From DAIMFL01 sp964372215 (lineage in GTDB: Bacteria; Pseudomonadota; Alphaproteobacteria; Dongiales; Dongiaceae), in NCBI GenBank assembly GCA_964372215.1, contig CAYJQC010000013.1:73373-137372 (forward strand): a DNA stretch of 64,000 bases, given 5' to 3'. Position 1 is the stretch's first letter, and each line of letters starts with the position of its first letter. Under the pieces are notes generated by a model. That model had not been told where the DNA came from and searched no databases. It saw only the letters and a program-made list of their open reading frames with translations. A program made the position numbers and the translations under genes. Positions 1 to 10,819 of this stretch are shown here, piece after piece.

Positions 1-674
1 AGCAATCCCAGCCCGCCGATGACCGCGATCAAGGCGAGGTCGGTGCCGTAGACCGCCCGACGCTCGCGTCGCCATTCTTCCGGCGCATCGAACGGCAGCC
101 GATAGAGCACGAGAAAAACCAGCGGCGGCAAGACTACGTTGGCGACCAGCGGGTGGCGGATCAGGCGATAGCCCAGCCGGCGCCAGTACCCCAGCGCGCG
201 GTACTCGTTGACCGTGAGACAGGTCGAATAGATGTCGACGCCGCTGTCGCGCCGATCCAGGTTGTTCCAGATGCCGTGATGTCCGGCATGATGGCGACGC
301 CAGCTGGCGTAGGGCGCAAGCGTGAACAGGCTGCACGCCATCCCGAGAATGTCGTTCGCGCGCCGGCTCCGGAAGAACGCGACGTGACCGCAGTCGTGCT
401 GGATGATGAAGATCCGGATCACGAAGCCGGCGGCGAGCGGCGCCAGGGCGAGGGCCAGCCAGAACGAACGGTCGAACAGGAGATACATTGCGGTGCAAAC
501 CGCAAACAGGCCGCCGAACGACGTGACGATCTGCGCGAGGCTGCTGCCCAGATCGGGGGCCTGCGGGCTGCGGACCGATATCCCGCGCACCGAAACGGCC
601 GGCTCCGAACCCTTGGCAGCGGCAATGTTCATCGCATCGATTGCTCCGACGCTGCACGTCCTGGGCAGCATCAT
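1..674 (-). CDS. Fatty acid desaturase (3' end beyond window edge)
   Basis: Reading the minus strand from about 674 gives an uninterrupted frame that runs off the left edge. It carries the first two histidine boxes of membrane di-iron desaturases, HDCGH and then RRHHAGHH about 35 residues later, after two hydrophobic stretches (LFAVCTAMYLLF and FWLALALAPLAAGFVI). Another hydrophobic stretch follows near the edge. The family introduces double bonds into acyl chains in the inner membrane using two iron atoms. The third histidine box should lie outside the window. The start is uncertain: in-frame ATGs occur at 674, 671 and 632, and only 632 has a GGAG upstream, at a long spacing of about 11 nt. 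The acyl substrate and regiospecificity cannot be read from this fragment. Confidence 0.85.
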   Translation of the reverse strand, partial: MMLPRTCSVGAIDAMNIAAAKGSEPAVSVRGISVRSPQAPDLGSSLAQIVTSFGGLFAVCTAMYLLFDRSFWLALALAPLAAGFVIRIFIIQHDCGHVAFFRSRRANDILGMACSLFTLAPYASWRRHHAGHHGIWNNLDRRDSGVDIYSTCLTVNEYRALGYWRRLGYRLIRHPLVANVVLPPLVFLVLYRLPFDAPEEWRRERRAVYGTDLALIAVIGGLGL

Positions 675-955
675 GTTCGCCAAGCATAGTCGGCGACGCC
701 ACCCGCGAACGGCTTCGGCTTCCCACGCGCCGGAAGCGCCACTTTTTCCGCCGCTTAACTATTCATGGTGCTTCGGAAAGCCGTTTTCAATCCGAGCATG
801 CCATTCCGCCCGGTCCGACGGAAGACATCCAGGCATCCGAAGCAAATCGCCGGCTCGCGGATCGGCCGACGATCACGACCCGCGCATGCTTGTGTCGCGC
901 GATGGCGGCGCGTCGATTGCACTGGCGATGCCGCCGACTCCGCCGTCGGCGCCGC
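675..955. other. Intergenic gap between desaturase and ABC ATPase gene
   Basis: This 281-base stretch separates the desaturase start from the end of the ABC ATPase gene; both genes are on the minus strand. It should hold the desaturase promoter. A short T-run at 741-745 and an AT-richer patch around 755-775 are visible. I see no clear sigma-70 promoter, no repeat and no coding sequence I can support. Confidence 0.4.
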
Positions 956-3031
<2,076 letters not shown>

Positions 3032-3044
3032 CCGCGTCCCCTCC

Positions 3045-3926
3045 TCAATCCCGCAGCGAGATTTCGCGCAGTCCATCGGCCAGCAGGTTGAAGCCGACCA
3101 CCAGCGACGAGATCGCCGCACAGGGAATCAGCGACATGTGCGGATAGGTCGACATCATGCCATAGGTATCCTTGACCATGCCGCCCCAGTCGGGATCGGG
3201 CGGCGGCAAGCCGAGGCCGAGGAAGCCGAGCACGCCGATCTGGATGGTGGTGTAGCCCAGGCGCAGGCAGGCATCGACGATCAGCGGTCCGCGCGCGTTG
3301 GGCAGGATCTCGACCAGCATGATGTAGAGCGAGGACTCGCCGCGCATCTTGGCCGCCGCCACGAAATCGCGCTCGCGGATCTCCAGTGTCAGGCCGCGCA
3401 CGATGCGGGTGATCTGCGGCGCGGCGATGAAGGTCACTGCGATGATGATGTTCAGCATCGAGGCGCCGAACACCACGATGATGAAGATGTAGAGCACGAT
3501 CACCGGGAACGACAGGATGATGTCGGCGACACGCATCACCACGTTGTCGACCCAGCCGCGATAGTAGCCCGCGAACAGCCCCATCAGGCAGCCGACGACG
3601 TAGGCGCAGAAGGTGGCGATCGGCGCCACCACCAGCACCGTGCGCGAACCCCAGATCACGCGCGAGAGGATGTCGCGGCCCTGGTTGTCGGTGCCGAGCA
3701 GGAACTCGGCCGAGGGGGTCGGGTCGGCCAGGGCCTGATAGTTGTTGGCATTGGGATCATACGGCGACAGGACCGGCGCCAGGATCGCCACCAGGATCCA
3801 GAACAGCGCCAGGAAGGCGCCGACCATGCCGACAGGGGATTCCCGCAGGAGCCCGATGCGGCGCAGCCACAGGGGCATCGCGCTGCCGCGCCGGGCGCCT
3901 CCCGCAGAAGTCGCGTTCACGGCCAT
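3045..3926 (-). CDS. ABC transporter permease, DppC/OppC type
   Basis: A 293-residue inner-membrane permease of the peptide/nickel class. The N-terminus is cytoplasmic, followed by a first membrane helix (GAFLALFWILVAILAPVLSPY) and the periplasmic segment typical of DppC, with DPNANNYQ and GTDNQGRDILSRVIWGSR. The latter is the family's hallmark before the binding-protein-dependent transport domain. The EAA-type loop that docks the ATPase is AAAKMRGESSLYIMLVEILPN. An AGGGGAAGGGG-like Shine-Dalgarno precedes the ATG at 3926. It ends 13 bases before the ATPase start and begins 15 bases after the DppB-like gene, so the three are one transcription unit. It should pair with the DppB-like protein as a heterodimeric channel. 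Confidence 0.93.
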   Translation of the reverse strand: MAVNATSAGGARRGSAMPLWLRRIGLLRESPVGMVGAFLALFWILVAILAPVLSPYDPNANNYQALADPTPSAEFLLGTDNQGRDILSRVIWGSRTVLVVAPIATFCAYVVGCLMGLFAGYYRGWVDNVVMRVADIILSFPVIVLYIFIIVVFGASMLNIIIAVTFIAAPQITRIVRGLTLEIRERDFVAAAKMRGESSLYIMLVEILPNARGPLIVDACLRLGYTTIQIGVLGFLGLGLPPPDPDWGGMVKDTYGMMSTYPHMSLIPCAAISSLVVGFNLLADGLREISLRD

Positions 3927-3941
3927 TTCCGCCCCTTCCCC

Positions 3942-4883
3942 TCAGGTGAACCGAATGCGCGGGTTGAGCAGCATGTAGCCGAAATCGCCGGCAATCTGCG
4001 CCGCCACCGTGATGAACACCGCGAACAGCGTCGCCGCCTCCACCACCGCCACGTCCTTGGCGAGCCCGGCCTCCAGCAGCATGCGGCCGAAGCCGGGATA
4101 GGCGAACACCGCCTCGACCACCACCACGCCGGCCACCAGGTAGTTGATCTGCAGCAGGATCACCGTGAACGGCGCGATCATCGCGTTGCGCAGCGCATGC
4201 TTCAGGATCACCTCGCGGAAGGTCAGGCCCTTGAGCACGGCGGTGCGGATGTAGGGGCGGGTCATCACCTCGATCATCGACGCCCGCACCATGCGCACGA
4301 CATAGCCGAGGTCGTACAGCACCATGACCGCCACCGGCAGCACGAGCTGCGACCCGATCGACCAGCCGCCGCCGGAATCCAGCGTCGAGGTTCCCGGAAG
4401 CACCCCCAGCAGCACCACGAATATGAACCCCAGGAAGGCGCCGGAGGCGAACTCCGGGACCGACGTGGTGATGATGCTGGCGATGGACAGGGTGCGATCG
4501 AGCTTGGACGCCTCGCGCATGCCCGACGCCACGCCCAGGATGATCGAGGCGGGCACGATGATGGCGAAGGCGATCACCGCCAGGATCAGCGTGTTTCCGA
4601 GGCGGTCCCAGATGATGCTGTTGACGTCGGTCTTGTACAGCGAGGAGTAGCCGAGGTCCCCCTGCACGAGGTTCCCGACCCACTCGACGTAGCGGACGAT
4701 CACGGGCCGGTCCCAGCCCATTTCCACCGTCATCCGTTCGACCTGGTTCTGGGTGGCGAAAGGACCCAGCACCTTGCGGGCGACGTCGCCCGGCGTCGCT
4801 TCCATCAGCCCGTAGACCAGCAGCGACACCACGAACATGGTGAGCAGCAGGTAGAGAAGTCGTTTTCCGAAGAATGCGATCAT
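3942..4883 (-). CDS. ABC transporter permease, DppB/OppB type
   Basis: A 313-residue inner-membrane permease. It starts with the DppB signature helix (FFGKRLLYLLLTMFVVSLLVY) and continues with TPGDVARKVLGP, where peptide permeases carry a P-G-D turn. The core has about six helices and a docking loop (RTAVLKGLTFREVILKHALRN). In family members this subunit forms half the translocation path with the DppC-type subunit. A GGGGAGG lies about 13 bases upstream of the ATG, a loose spacing. The gene follows the binding-protein gene after a 312-base gap that contains a strong hairpin, which fits the usual pattern of more binding protein than membrane subunits. Confidence 0.92.
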   Translation of the reverse strand: MIAFFGKRLLYLLLTMFVVSLLVYGLMEATPGDVARKVLGPFATQNQVERMTVEMGWDRPVIVRYVEWVGNLVQGDLGYSSLYKTDVNSIIWDRLGNTLILAVIAFAIIVPASIILGVASGMREASKLDRTLSIASIITTSVPEFASGAFLGFIFVVLLGVLPGTSTLDSGGGWSIGSQLVLPVAVMVLYDLGYVVRMVRASMIEVMTRPYIRTAVLKGLTFREVILKHALRNAMIAPFTVILLQINYLVAGVVVVEAVFAYPGFGRMLLEAGLAKDVAVVEAATLFAVFITVAAQIAGDFGYMLLNPRIRFT

Positions 4884-5195
4884 CGCTGGCCGCCGAGCCT
4901 CCCCATAGCTTGCGCCGCGTAGCCTCCAGCCGGTTCTTCCGCCCGGATGTTTCCGACCCCGCCGCGGATGCCCTCTTCCGCTCCGCGTCCAGCCGTCGGA
5001 CGGCCTGACCGGTTTTTCACCTCAACAACGTCACAATAGCAGTAGCAGTCGTCGCCCCGAGATTCGGCCCGTCAGGCACTGCGCTGCGGCGATCGCAGGC
5101 GTCGCCACCGCGCGTCGATCGCGCACGCCGAACCCGCAGGAGCGCGCCGGAGGCGAAAGGGCGCCGCATGGCGGCGCCCATTCTCCCCGGCTCGA
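4884..5195. other. 312-base intercistronic gap of the peptide importer operon
   Basis: This stretch lies between the binding-protein gene and the DppB-like gene on the minus strand. It holds the GC-rich hairpin listed at 5159-5179 and a short inverted repeat CCGTC/GACGG near 4993-5003. I see no open frame with a family signature, no promoter I would defend and no repeat shared with other parts of the window. Confidence 0.4.
5159..5179 (-). promoter_or_regulatory. Intercistronic hairpin after the binding-protein gene
   Basis: Perfect 9-bp inverted repeat GGGCGCCGC / GCGGCGCCC with a 3-base loop, 16 bases past the binding-protein stop codon on the minus strand. No T-tract follows, so it is unlikely to be an efficient intrinsic terminator. 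A 3' stem at this spot commonly protects the binding-protein part of the transcript from exonucleases and lowers expression of the permease genes downstream. That role is inferred. Confidence 0.5.
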
Positions 5196-6839
5196 TCACG
5201 CCTCGAGCGACCACTCCTCGCAGAAGAAGTAGCTCGTCGGATGGGCCTGGAAGCCCTTCAGCTTCTTGTCCATCGCCGTGAACACGGCGCGCCACAGCGG
5301 GATGGCGGCCGGGCCTTCCTCGAGCATCAGGGTCTCGATCTCCGCCATGACTACGCGACGCTTCTCGACGTCGAGTATTCCCTCGGCCTTCGCCAGCAGC
5401 GTGTCGAACTCGGCGTTCGACCAATGCGACTCGTTCCACGGCACGCCGGTCCGATAGGCGAGACCGAGCACCATCACGCCGAGCGGACGATGGGTCCAGG
5501 CGGTGAAGGCGAACGGATTGGTCGGCGCGTTCCAGACGTCCCAGTACTGCGCCGACGGCAGGACGTTGATCTTCACCCGAGCGCCGATCTGCTGCCACAT
5601 CTGCACCATCGCCTGCACGGAGATGAACTCCCAGTCGGGGTCCTTCTTGCAGGTGATCTCGGTGTCGAAGCCATCGGGATAGCCGGCTTCGGCGAGCAGC
5701 GCCTTGGCGCCGTCGATGTCCTGCTTCATGAAGCCGACATCGGCGTATTCCGGATGCACCTTGGCGACGTGGTGATGCTCGCCGGGCAGGCCGAGGCCGA
5801 GATGGGCGATCTGGATCAGCTTCTCGGTGTCGAGCGCCATGCGCATCGCCTTGCGCACCCGCGCATCGTCCCACGGCTTCGCCGCCTGATTCATGCGGGC
5901 AACGCCGGTCTGGGCGGTGTTGACGGTGTGGATCTGGACGTTCTCGAGCTTCTGCAACGCGCCGTACTGGGTGGTCGAGGCCTCGTACATGCCCATGACC
6001 TGGCCCGAGGCCAGCGCGTTGATCGCAGCCGCCATGTCGTCGCCGAGGTCGATGAACTCGACGCTGTCGAGGGCAGGCGTCTGGCCCCAATAGCCGTCGC
6101 GCCGCTTGAGCACGGTCTTCTTGCCGACCTCGTACTCCTCGAGCGTGAAGGCGCCGGTGCCGATCGAGCCCTTGCCGAACACGCCGTTCTCGCTCGGGTG
6201 CAGGATCAGCGCCGGGTAGTGGAAGAGATGCTCGGGGACCGCGAGCTGCGGCGCCCGGGCATTGAGGCGGATCGTGTAGTCATCGACCTTCTCGATCGCA
6301 TTGGCATCCCACAGCGCGGTGCCGTCCTCGTTCATCATGTAGCCCTGCATCAGGCCGAGGATCGACGAACCGACATCGGGATTGAGCCAGCGCGAAATGT
6401 TCCAGATGGCGTGGTCTGCGATCAGCGCGTCGCCGTTCGACCACTTGACCCCCTTCTTCAGGTTGAGGGTCCAGGTCTTCAGGTCGTCACTGGCGACCCA
6501 GTTCTCCAACAGCCAGGGACGCGTGACGTTGTCGAAGCCGGTGCGGGTCAGGTAGTCGCACACTTGGCGGGTCGTGTTCGAGTCATAGACCCATGAGTAG
6601 GTGGCCGGGTTGTCGAGGGCCGGCACGCGCATGGAGATGCGCGCGGTGCCGCCCGTCGCCGCCATCGCCGGTCGCACGTAGCCGCCGCCCGGCAGGCCGG
6701 CGATCGCGTAGGCGGCGGTCGCCGACAGGCCCAGCAGCGTCGAGGTGCGCAGGAACTCGCGGCGATCCACCTTCTTTTCTGCGAACTGCTCCGCGAGCTT
6801 CGGCAGATAGGGGTGAATCTTCTTGAGGTCTTCACTCAT
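5196..6839 (-). CDS. Peptide-type ABC transporter substrate-binding protein, Tat-exported
   Basis: A 547-residue periplasmic solute-binding protein of family 5 (Opp/Dpp class). Residues 1-24 form a hydrophilic lead-in, followed by DRREFLRTSTLLG and a hydrophobic core with AMA near residue 59. This is a twin-arginine signal rather than a Sec signal, so it should be exported folded. The mature protein has the three-lobe family 5 layout, including WTLNLKKGVKWSNGD near residue 120 and the alternating loops of the ligand cleft. The start at 6839 has AGGGAGA upstream. It is the first gene of the minus-strand importer operon. The ligand cannot be named; family members bind peptides, nickel, glutathione, sugars or opines. 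Confidence 0.93.
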   Translation of the reverse strand: MSEDLKKIHPYLPKLAEQFAEKKVDRREFLRTSTLLGLSATAAYAIAGLPGGGYVRPAMAATGGTARISMRVPALDNPATYSWVYDSNTTRQVCDYLTRTGFDNVTRPWLLENWVASDDLKTWTLNLKKGVKWSNGDALIADHAIWNISRWLNPDVGSSILGLMQGYMMNEDGTALWDANAIEKVDDYTIRLNARAPQLAVPEHLFHYPALILHPSENGVFGKGSIGTGAFTLEEYEVGKKTVLKRRDGYWGQTPALDSVEFIDLGDDMAAAINALASGQVMGMYEASTTQYGALQKLENVQIHTVNTAQTGVARMNQAAKPWDDARVRKAMRMALDTEKLIQIAHLGLGLPGEHHHVAKVHPEYADVGFMKQDIDGAKALLAEAGYPDGFDTEITCKKDPDWEFISVQAMVQMWQQIGARVKINVLPSAQYWDVWNAPTNPFAFTAWTHRPLGVMVLGLAYRTGVPWNESHWSNAEFDTLLAKAEGILDVEKRRVVMAEIETLMLEEGPAAIPLWRAVFTAMDKKLKGFQAHPTSYFFCEEWSLEA

Positions 6840-6943
6840 CGTTCAGTCTCCCTGTTAGGACGGACTCGTTGGGCGGTATCTGGCCTGCGGTCGCGGGGAC
6901 CCAGAATAGCCTCCGCTCGCTGCCACCAGCCGCTTCATTATTA

Positions 6944-6959
6944 TCTCTAGTTTTAGAGA
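6944..6959 (-). promoter_or_regulatory. AT-rich dyad upstream of the peptide importer operon
   Basis: The 279-base gap between the binding-protein start (6839) and the hydrolase-OsmC stop (7119) has an AT-rich patch at about 6935-6990. In it sits a perfect 6-bp dyad TCTCTA-GTTT-TAGAGA, about 105 bases upstream of the ATG. On the minus strand a GATAAT resembling a -10 box follows immediately, but no convincing -35 lies 16-18 bases before it. The dyad could be a repressor or activator site; no family consensus is recognised. Confidence 0.3.
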
Positions 6960-7118
6960 AGCACCGATTGACATTCCTTTTCAAGGGTTTCCTGCCCAGA
7001 ACCGCTGCCTCGACTGAAGAAAGGTCGATTTGCCGGATGAAGAAGGACGTTCCCATTGAGGCCCACACCAAGCTTGGTTGGGACCGACCCCATATTCACA
7101 GACAGCGACGGCTCCCGT

Positions 7119-8390
7119 CTATCCCCCGCTTTCGGCGTCGCGCGCCGTGGTCACGATCAGGTTCTTCGAGCTCAGTGTGCGGTGCACCGGGCATTTGTCG
7201 GCGATCTCCATCAACCGGGTGCGCTGCTCGGGGTCGAGCCGACCCTCGATCGCGATCTCGCGTGCCAGCCGGTCGATCTTGCCGTTCCGGCTCTCGCAGG
7301 TTGCGCAATCCTCGGCATGGATCTTGTCATGGGACAGGCGCACCGTGACCCGTTCGAGCGGCCAGCCCTTGCGGTCGGCATAGAGCCGCAGGGTCATCGC
7401 GGTGCAGGCGCCGAGCGCACCGAGCAGCAGGTCGTAGGGGTTGGGGCCGGTATCGCTGCCGCCCTGGGCGATCGGTTCGTCGGCGCCGAAACGGTGGCGG
7501 CCGAAGGCGATGCGCTGCGCCAGCCGGCCGCCGCTGTCCGCGCCCGCCTCCGCGACGGTCACCCGGCCGTCTGTCGCGCTCGGCCACGCCGCCTCGGAAG
7601 TCCCGGCGGCCCCGGCGGCGGCGGGTGCAATGTAGCGTCCGGCCCACGCCGCCAGCACCTCGGCGACGTACACCGCGTCCGCCGGCCGCGACAGCATGTG
7701 GTCGGCGTCGTCCAGCGAGATGAAGCTCTTCGGATGGCGCGCCGCCTCGAAGATCGCCCGCGCGTTCTCGATGCCGACCACCTGGTCGCGCGGCCCGTGG
7801 AACACCAGCAGCGCCTTGCCGAGCCGGGACAGCCCCTCCCGGCTGTTGCGGGCGGCCACGTCGTCGAGGAACTGCTTGCGGATGCGGAACGGGCGGCCCA
7901 CCAGACGGACCTCCGCCTCGCCCTTCGCCTCGATCTCCGGGATTGCCGCCGTGAAATGGCTGGTGACGTGGGCGGCATCGGCCGGGGCGGCGATGGTGGC
8001 GACCGCCTCGGCCTCGGCCACCAGCGGTGCCGCCGCCAGCACCGCGGCGCCGCCCAGGCTGTGGCCGATCAGGATGCGCGGCGCCTGGTAATGCGCCCGC
8101 AGATGGTCTGCGGCGTACACGAGATCCTCGACATTGGACGTGAAGTTGGTGTTGGCAAAGTCTCCCTCGCTCGCCCCCAGTCCGGTGAAGTCGAAGCGCA
8201 GGACGGCGATGCCTCGGTCCGCCAGGGCCCGGGCGATGCGGGCGGCGGCGAACACGTCCTTGGTGCAGGTGAAGCAATGGGCAAACAGGGCATAGGCCAG
8301 CGGCTCGCCCTGGACCGGCAGCTCCAGCCGCGCCGCCAGGCTGGCGCCGAGCGAGCCCACGAAAGTCAGCTTCTCGAAGCGAGTCGGCAC
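7119..8390 (-). CDS. Alpha/beta hydrolase-OsmC fusion protein
   Basis: A 423-residue cytoplasmic two-domain protein. Residues 1 to about 255 are an alpha/beta hydrolase: nucleophile elbow GHSLGG with Ser111, candidate acid in GPRDQVV and candidate His in DADHMLS. The remainder is an OsmC/Ohr-like domain with the two conserved cysteines, in GACTAMTLRLYADRKG and KCPVHRTL. OsmC-class domains reduce organic hydroperoxides with a cysteine pair. Hydrolase-OsmC fusions are a known architecture, and the hydrolase may act on ester substrates in the same detoxification setting; that link is inferred. The gene stands alone on the minus strand and diverges from the NUDIX gene across a 215-base gap that should hold both promoters. 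Confidence 0.9.
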   Translation of the reverse strand: MPTRFEKLTFVGSLGASLAARLELPVQGEPLAYALFAHCFTCTKDVFAAARIARALADRGIAVLRFDFTGLGASEGDFANTNFTSNVEDLVYAADHLRAHYQAPRILIGHSLGGAAVLAAAPLVAEAEAVATIAAPADAAHVTSHFTAAIPEIEAKGEAEVRLVGRPFRIRKQFLDDVAARNSREGLSRLGKALLVFHGPRDQVVGIENARAIFEAARHPKSFISLDDADHMLSRPADAVYVAEVLAAWAGRYIAPAAAGAAGTSEAAWPSATDGRVTVAEAGADSGGRLAQRIAFGRHRFGADEPIAQGGSDTGPNPYDLLLGALGACTAMTLRLYADRKGWPLERVTVRLSHDKIHAEDCATCESRNGKIDRLAREIAIEGRLDPEQRTRLMEIADKCPVHRTLSSKNLIVTTARDAESGG

Positions 8391-8605
8391 GGCGCACCTC
8401 CGGAAATACCCAGCCTTGCCGGCGGACGGGTCGCGGCTGGCGCGCGCCGGCGGGCAGCCATTGCAGCATTCGGCCGGCGCTCCGGCAACCTTGCCGGCGT
8501 CACGACCTGGTGATCCCCGCCTCTCCCGGCGGCGCCCGCGAAATGCTAGCCTGCCGGCCGCTATCCCGACACCGGCCCGACACCGACAGCGAGCAGCCCC
8601 CGACG

Positions 8606-9217
8606 ATGACCGACCCGGACGTCGAGATCCTGGCGCACGAGACCTGCTTTCAGGGCTATTTCCGCATCGACCGCTACCGGCTGCGCCATCGCCTGCACGA
8701 CGGCGGCTGGAGCGGCGAGATGACGCGCGAGCTGTTCGAACGGGGCCATGCGGTGGCGGTGCTGCCCTACGATCCGGCCGCCGACGCGGTGGTGCTGATC
8801 GAGCAGTTCCGGATCGGCGCGTACGCCGCCGGGTTCGCGCCTTGGCTGATCGAGATCGTTGCCGGAATCATCGACCCGGGCGAGACCGCGGAGGCGGTCG
8901 CCCGGCGCGAGGCCCAGGAAGAGGCCGGCTGCGTGCTGCGCGAGCTGGTCCCGGTCCATCGCTATCTCTCGAGCCCGGGCGGCATGAGCGAAAGCGTCGC
9001 CCTGTTCTGCGGCCGGGTCGACAGCAGCGGGGTCGGCGGCGTGCACGGGCTGGCCGACGAGCATGAGGACATCCGGGTCGAGGTGGTGCCGTGGGCCGAG
9101 GCGCGCCGGCGGCTGGACGATGGCGAGATCCGCAACTCCGTGACCATCATCGCCCTGCAATGGCTGGCGCTGCACCGCGATGCCCTGCGCCGGCGCTGGC
9201 TGGATAGCGCGGGTTGA
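8606..9217 (+). CDS. NUDIX hydrolase, ADP-ribose pyrophosphatase type
   Basis: A 203-residue cytoplasmic hydrolase with a complete Nudix box at residues 87-109: G-x5-E-x7-REAQEEAGC matches G-x5-E-x7-REUxEExGU. The upstream part (VLIEQFRIGAY, PWLIEIVAG) and the downstream YLSSPGGMSE are characteristic of the NudF/YffH ADP-sugar group, which splits ADP-ribose to AMP and ribose 5-phosphate. The frame is open further upstream, but the ATG at 8606 matches where the family begins. Only four bases separate its stop from the next ATG, so it is co-translated with the M81 gene. The exact ADP-sugar substrate is not evident. Confidence 0.9.
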   Translation: MTDPDVEILAHETCFQGYFRIDRYRLRHRLHDGGWSGEMTRELFERGHAVAVLPYDPAADAVVLIEQFRIGAYAAGFAPWLIEIVAGIIDPGETAEAVARREAQEEAGCVLRELVPVHRYLSSPGGMSESVALFCGRVDSSGVGGVHGLADEHEDIRVEVVPWAEARRRLDDGEIRNSVTIIALQWLALHRDALRRRWLDSAG

Positions 9218-9221
9218 TCCC

Positions 9222-10700
9222 ATGAAGCGGCTCGCCGTCGCCCGCCTGTGGCACGAAGGCAACTCGTTCTCGCCGGTGCCCACCGCACTGGCCGCATTCC
9301 AAGCCCGGGAATGGACCCAGGGCGCGGCAGCACGGGACTTCTACCGCGGCACTGGGGTCGAGATCGGCGCCGCCGTCGCGTTCGCCGAGGCGCGGCCGGA
9401 CTGGCAGGTCACGTTTCTGCGCTGCGCCGCCGCGCCGCCCGGCGGACCGGTCCGCGACGACGATTTCGACGCCATGCGGGACGAGATCCTGGCCGGATTG
9501 GATGCCGGTCCCTGGGACGCCGTCTACCTGTCGCTGCACGGCGCGCTGGTCACCGAGCGGCGGCCGACGCCGGAGCTCGAGCTGCTGGGCGCGGTACGGG
9601 CACGAATCGGCAGGGCGCCGCTCGGCGTCAGCTTCGATCTGCATGCCAATATCGGCCCGGACGCGGTCGCCCTGGTCGACATCGCCGCCGGCTACAAGAC
9701 CTATCCCCATACCGACATGGCGGAAACCGGCGCCAAGGTGCTGCGCCTGCTGGCCGACATCGCCGACGGCCGCCGGCGCCCGGCCGGAGCGCTGGTCAAG
9801 GCCGGGGTCCTGCTGACCAGTTTCAACATGCGCACTACCGACGGGCCGATGGCGGAAGTGGCGGCGCTGGCGCGCGCCTTGGAACGGCGCCCCGGCATCC
9901 TCGACGCCACGGCGTTCGGCGGCTTCGCCTATGGCGACAGCCCGGACGCCGGCGCCGGCGCCATGGTCTTCGCCGACGGCGACCTCGGCCTGGCGCAAAC
10001 CGCCGCGGCCGAGCTGGCTGCCGCGCTGCGCCAGCGGCGCGACGCCTTCAGCGTGCGCCTCCCGGCCCCGGCCGAGGGCCTGCGCCGGGCCCTTGCCGCG
10101 CCGACCGGACCGGTCGCCGTGCTCGACCCGTCCGACAACCCGATGTCGGGCGGTATCGGCGACACCCCTGGCCTGCTGCGTGCGCTGCTGGCGGCGCCGC
10201 CGGCCGTCGCGACCGTCTTCGCGTTCCTCTGGGACCCGCCGCTGGTCGCGCGCGCCCACCAGGCCGGCATCGGCGCGGCGCTGGCGCTGCGCCTGGGCGG
10301 GCGGATCAGCGACGCCTTCGGGCCGCCGGTCGCGGCCTCGGGCCGGGTGCTGCGCCTGACCGACGGACGTTTCCGCAACAGCGGCCCGATGGAGGCCGGC
10401 CTGCCGGTCGAGCTCGGCCGCACCGCCGTGCTCGATGTCGGCGGCATCGGCATCATTGCGACCGAAAGCTGCCAGTCGCCCAACGATCCCGGATACTTCA
10501 TCCTGCACGGCATCGACCTCGGCGCCACGAGGCTGCTCTGCGTCAAGGCCAAGAACCACTTCCGCGCCGCGTTCGGCCCGCTTTGCAGCGACATCATCGA
10601 CATCGACGCGCCCGGACCGGCCTCGCCCGAGCTGAGCCATTTCCGCTTTCGCCACCTGCCGGCGGCGCTTTGTCCGGGCGGCGCCCGACGCCAGCCTTGA
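9222..10700 (+). CDS. M81 family metallopeptidase (MlrC-like)
   Basis: A 492-residue protein of the M81 (microcystinase C, MlrC) family. It opens with KRLAVARLWHEGNSFSP, carrying the conserved H-E-x-N-x-F, then LSLHGALVTE and FDLHANIGPD, whose H and D residues are likely zinc ligands. The middle holds DNPMSGGIGD and the C-terminal half is the MlrC C-terminal domain with TESCQSPNDPGYF. MlrC breaks down linear microcystin fragments, but most family members occur in bacteria that never meet microcystin and act on unknown peptides or amides. The ATG at 9222 lies four bases after the NUDIX stop. Upstream in-frame codons would overlap that gene. Confidence 0.88.
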   Translation: MKRLAVARLWHEGNSFSPVPTALAAFQAREWTQGAAARDFYRGTGVEIGAAVAFAEARPDWQVTFLRCAAAPPGGPVRDDDFDAMRDEILAGLDAGPWDAVYLSLHGALVTERRPTPELELLGAVRARIGRAPLGVSFDLHANIGPDAVALVDIAAGYKTYPHTDMAETGAKVLRLLADIADGRRRPAGALVKAGVLLTSFNMRTTDGPMAEVAALARALERRPGILDATAFGGFAYGDSPDAGAGAMVFADGDLGLAQTAAAELAAALRQRRDAFSVRLPAPAEGLRRALAAPTGPVAVLDPSDNPMSGGIGDTPGLLRALLAAPPAVATVFAFLWDPPLVARAHQAGIGAALALRLGGRISDAFGPPVAASGRVLRLTDGRFRNSGPMEAGLPVELGRTAVLDVGGIGIIATESCQSPNDPGYFILHGIDLGATRLLCVKAKNHFRAAFGPLCSDIIDIDAPGPASPELSHFRFRHLPAALCPGGARRQP

Positions 10701-10819
10701 TCGCGATGGCCGGGCGCGGCTAGTGTTCGCCATTCCTGGCGACGGCAGCGGTTTCGGGGGCACGGAGGACGGCTCCGCGCGCTCCGGCGTTGCCCGATGA
10801 AAATTGATCCCGGCTCCCG

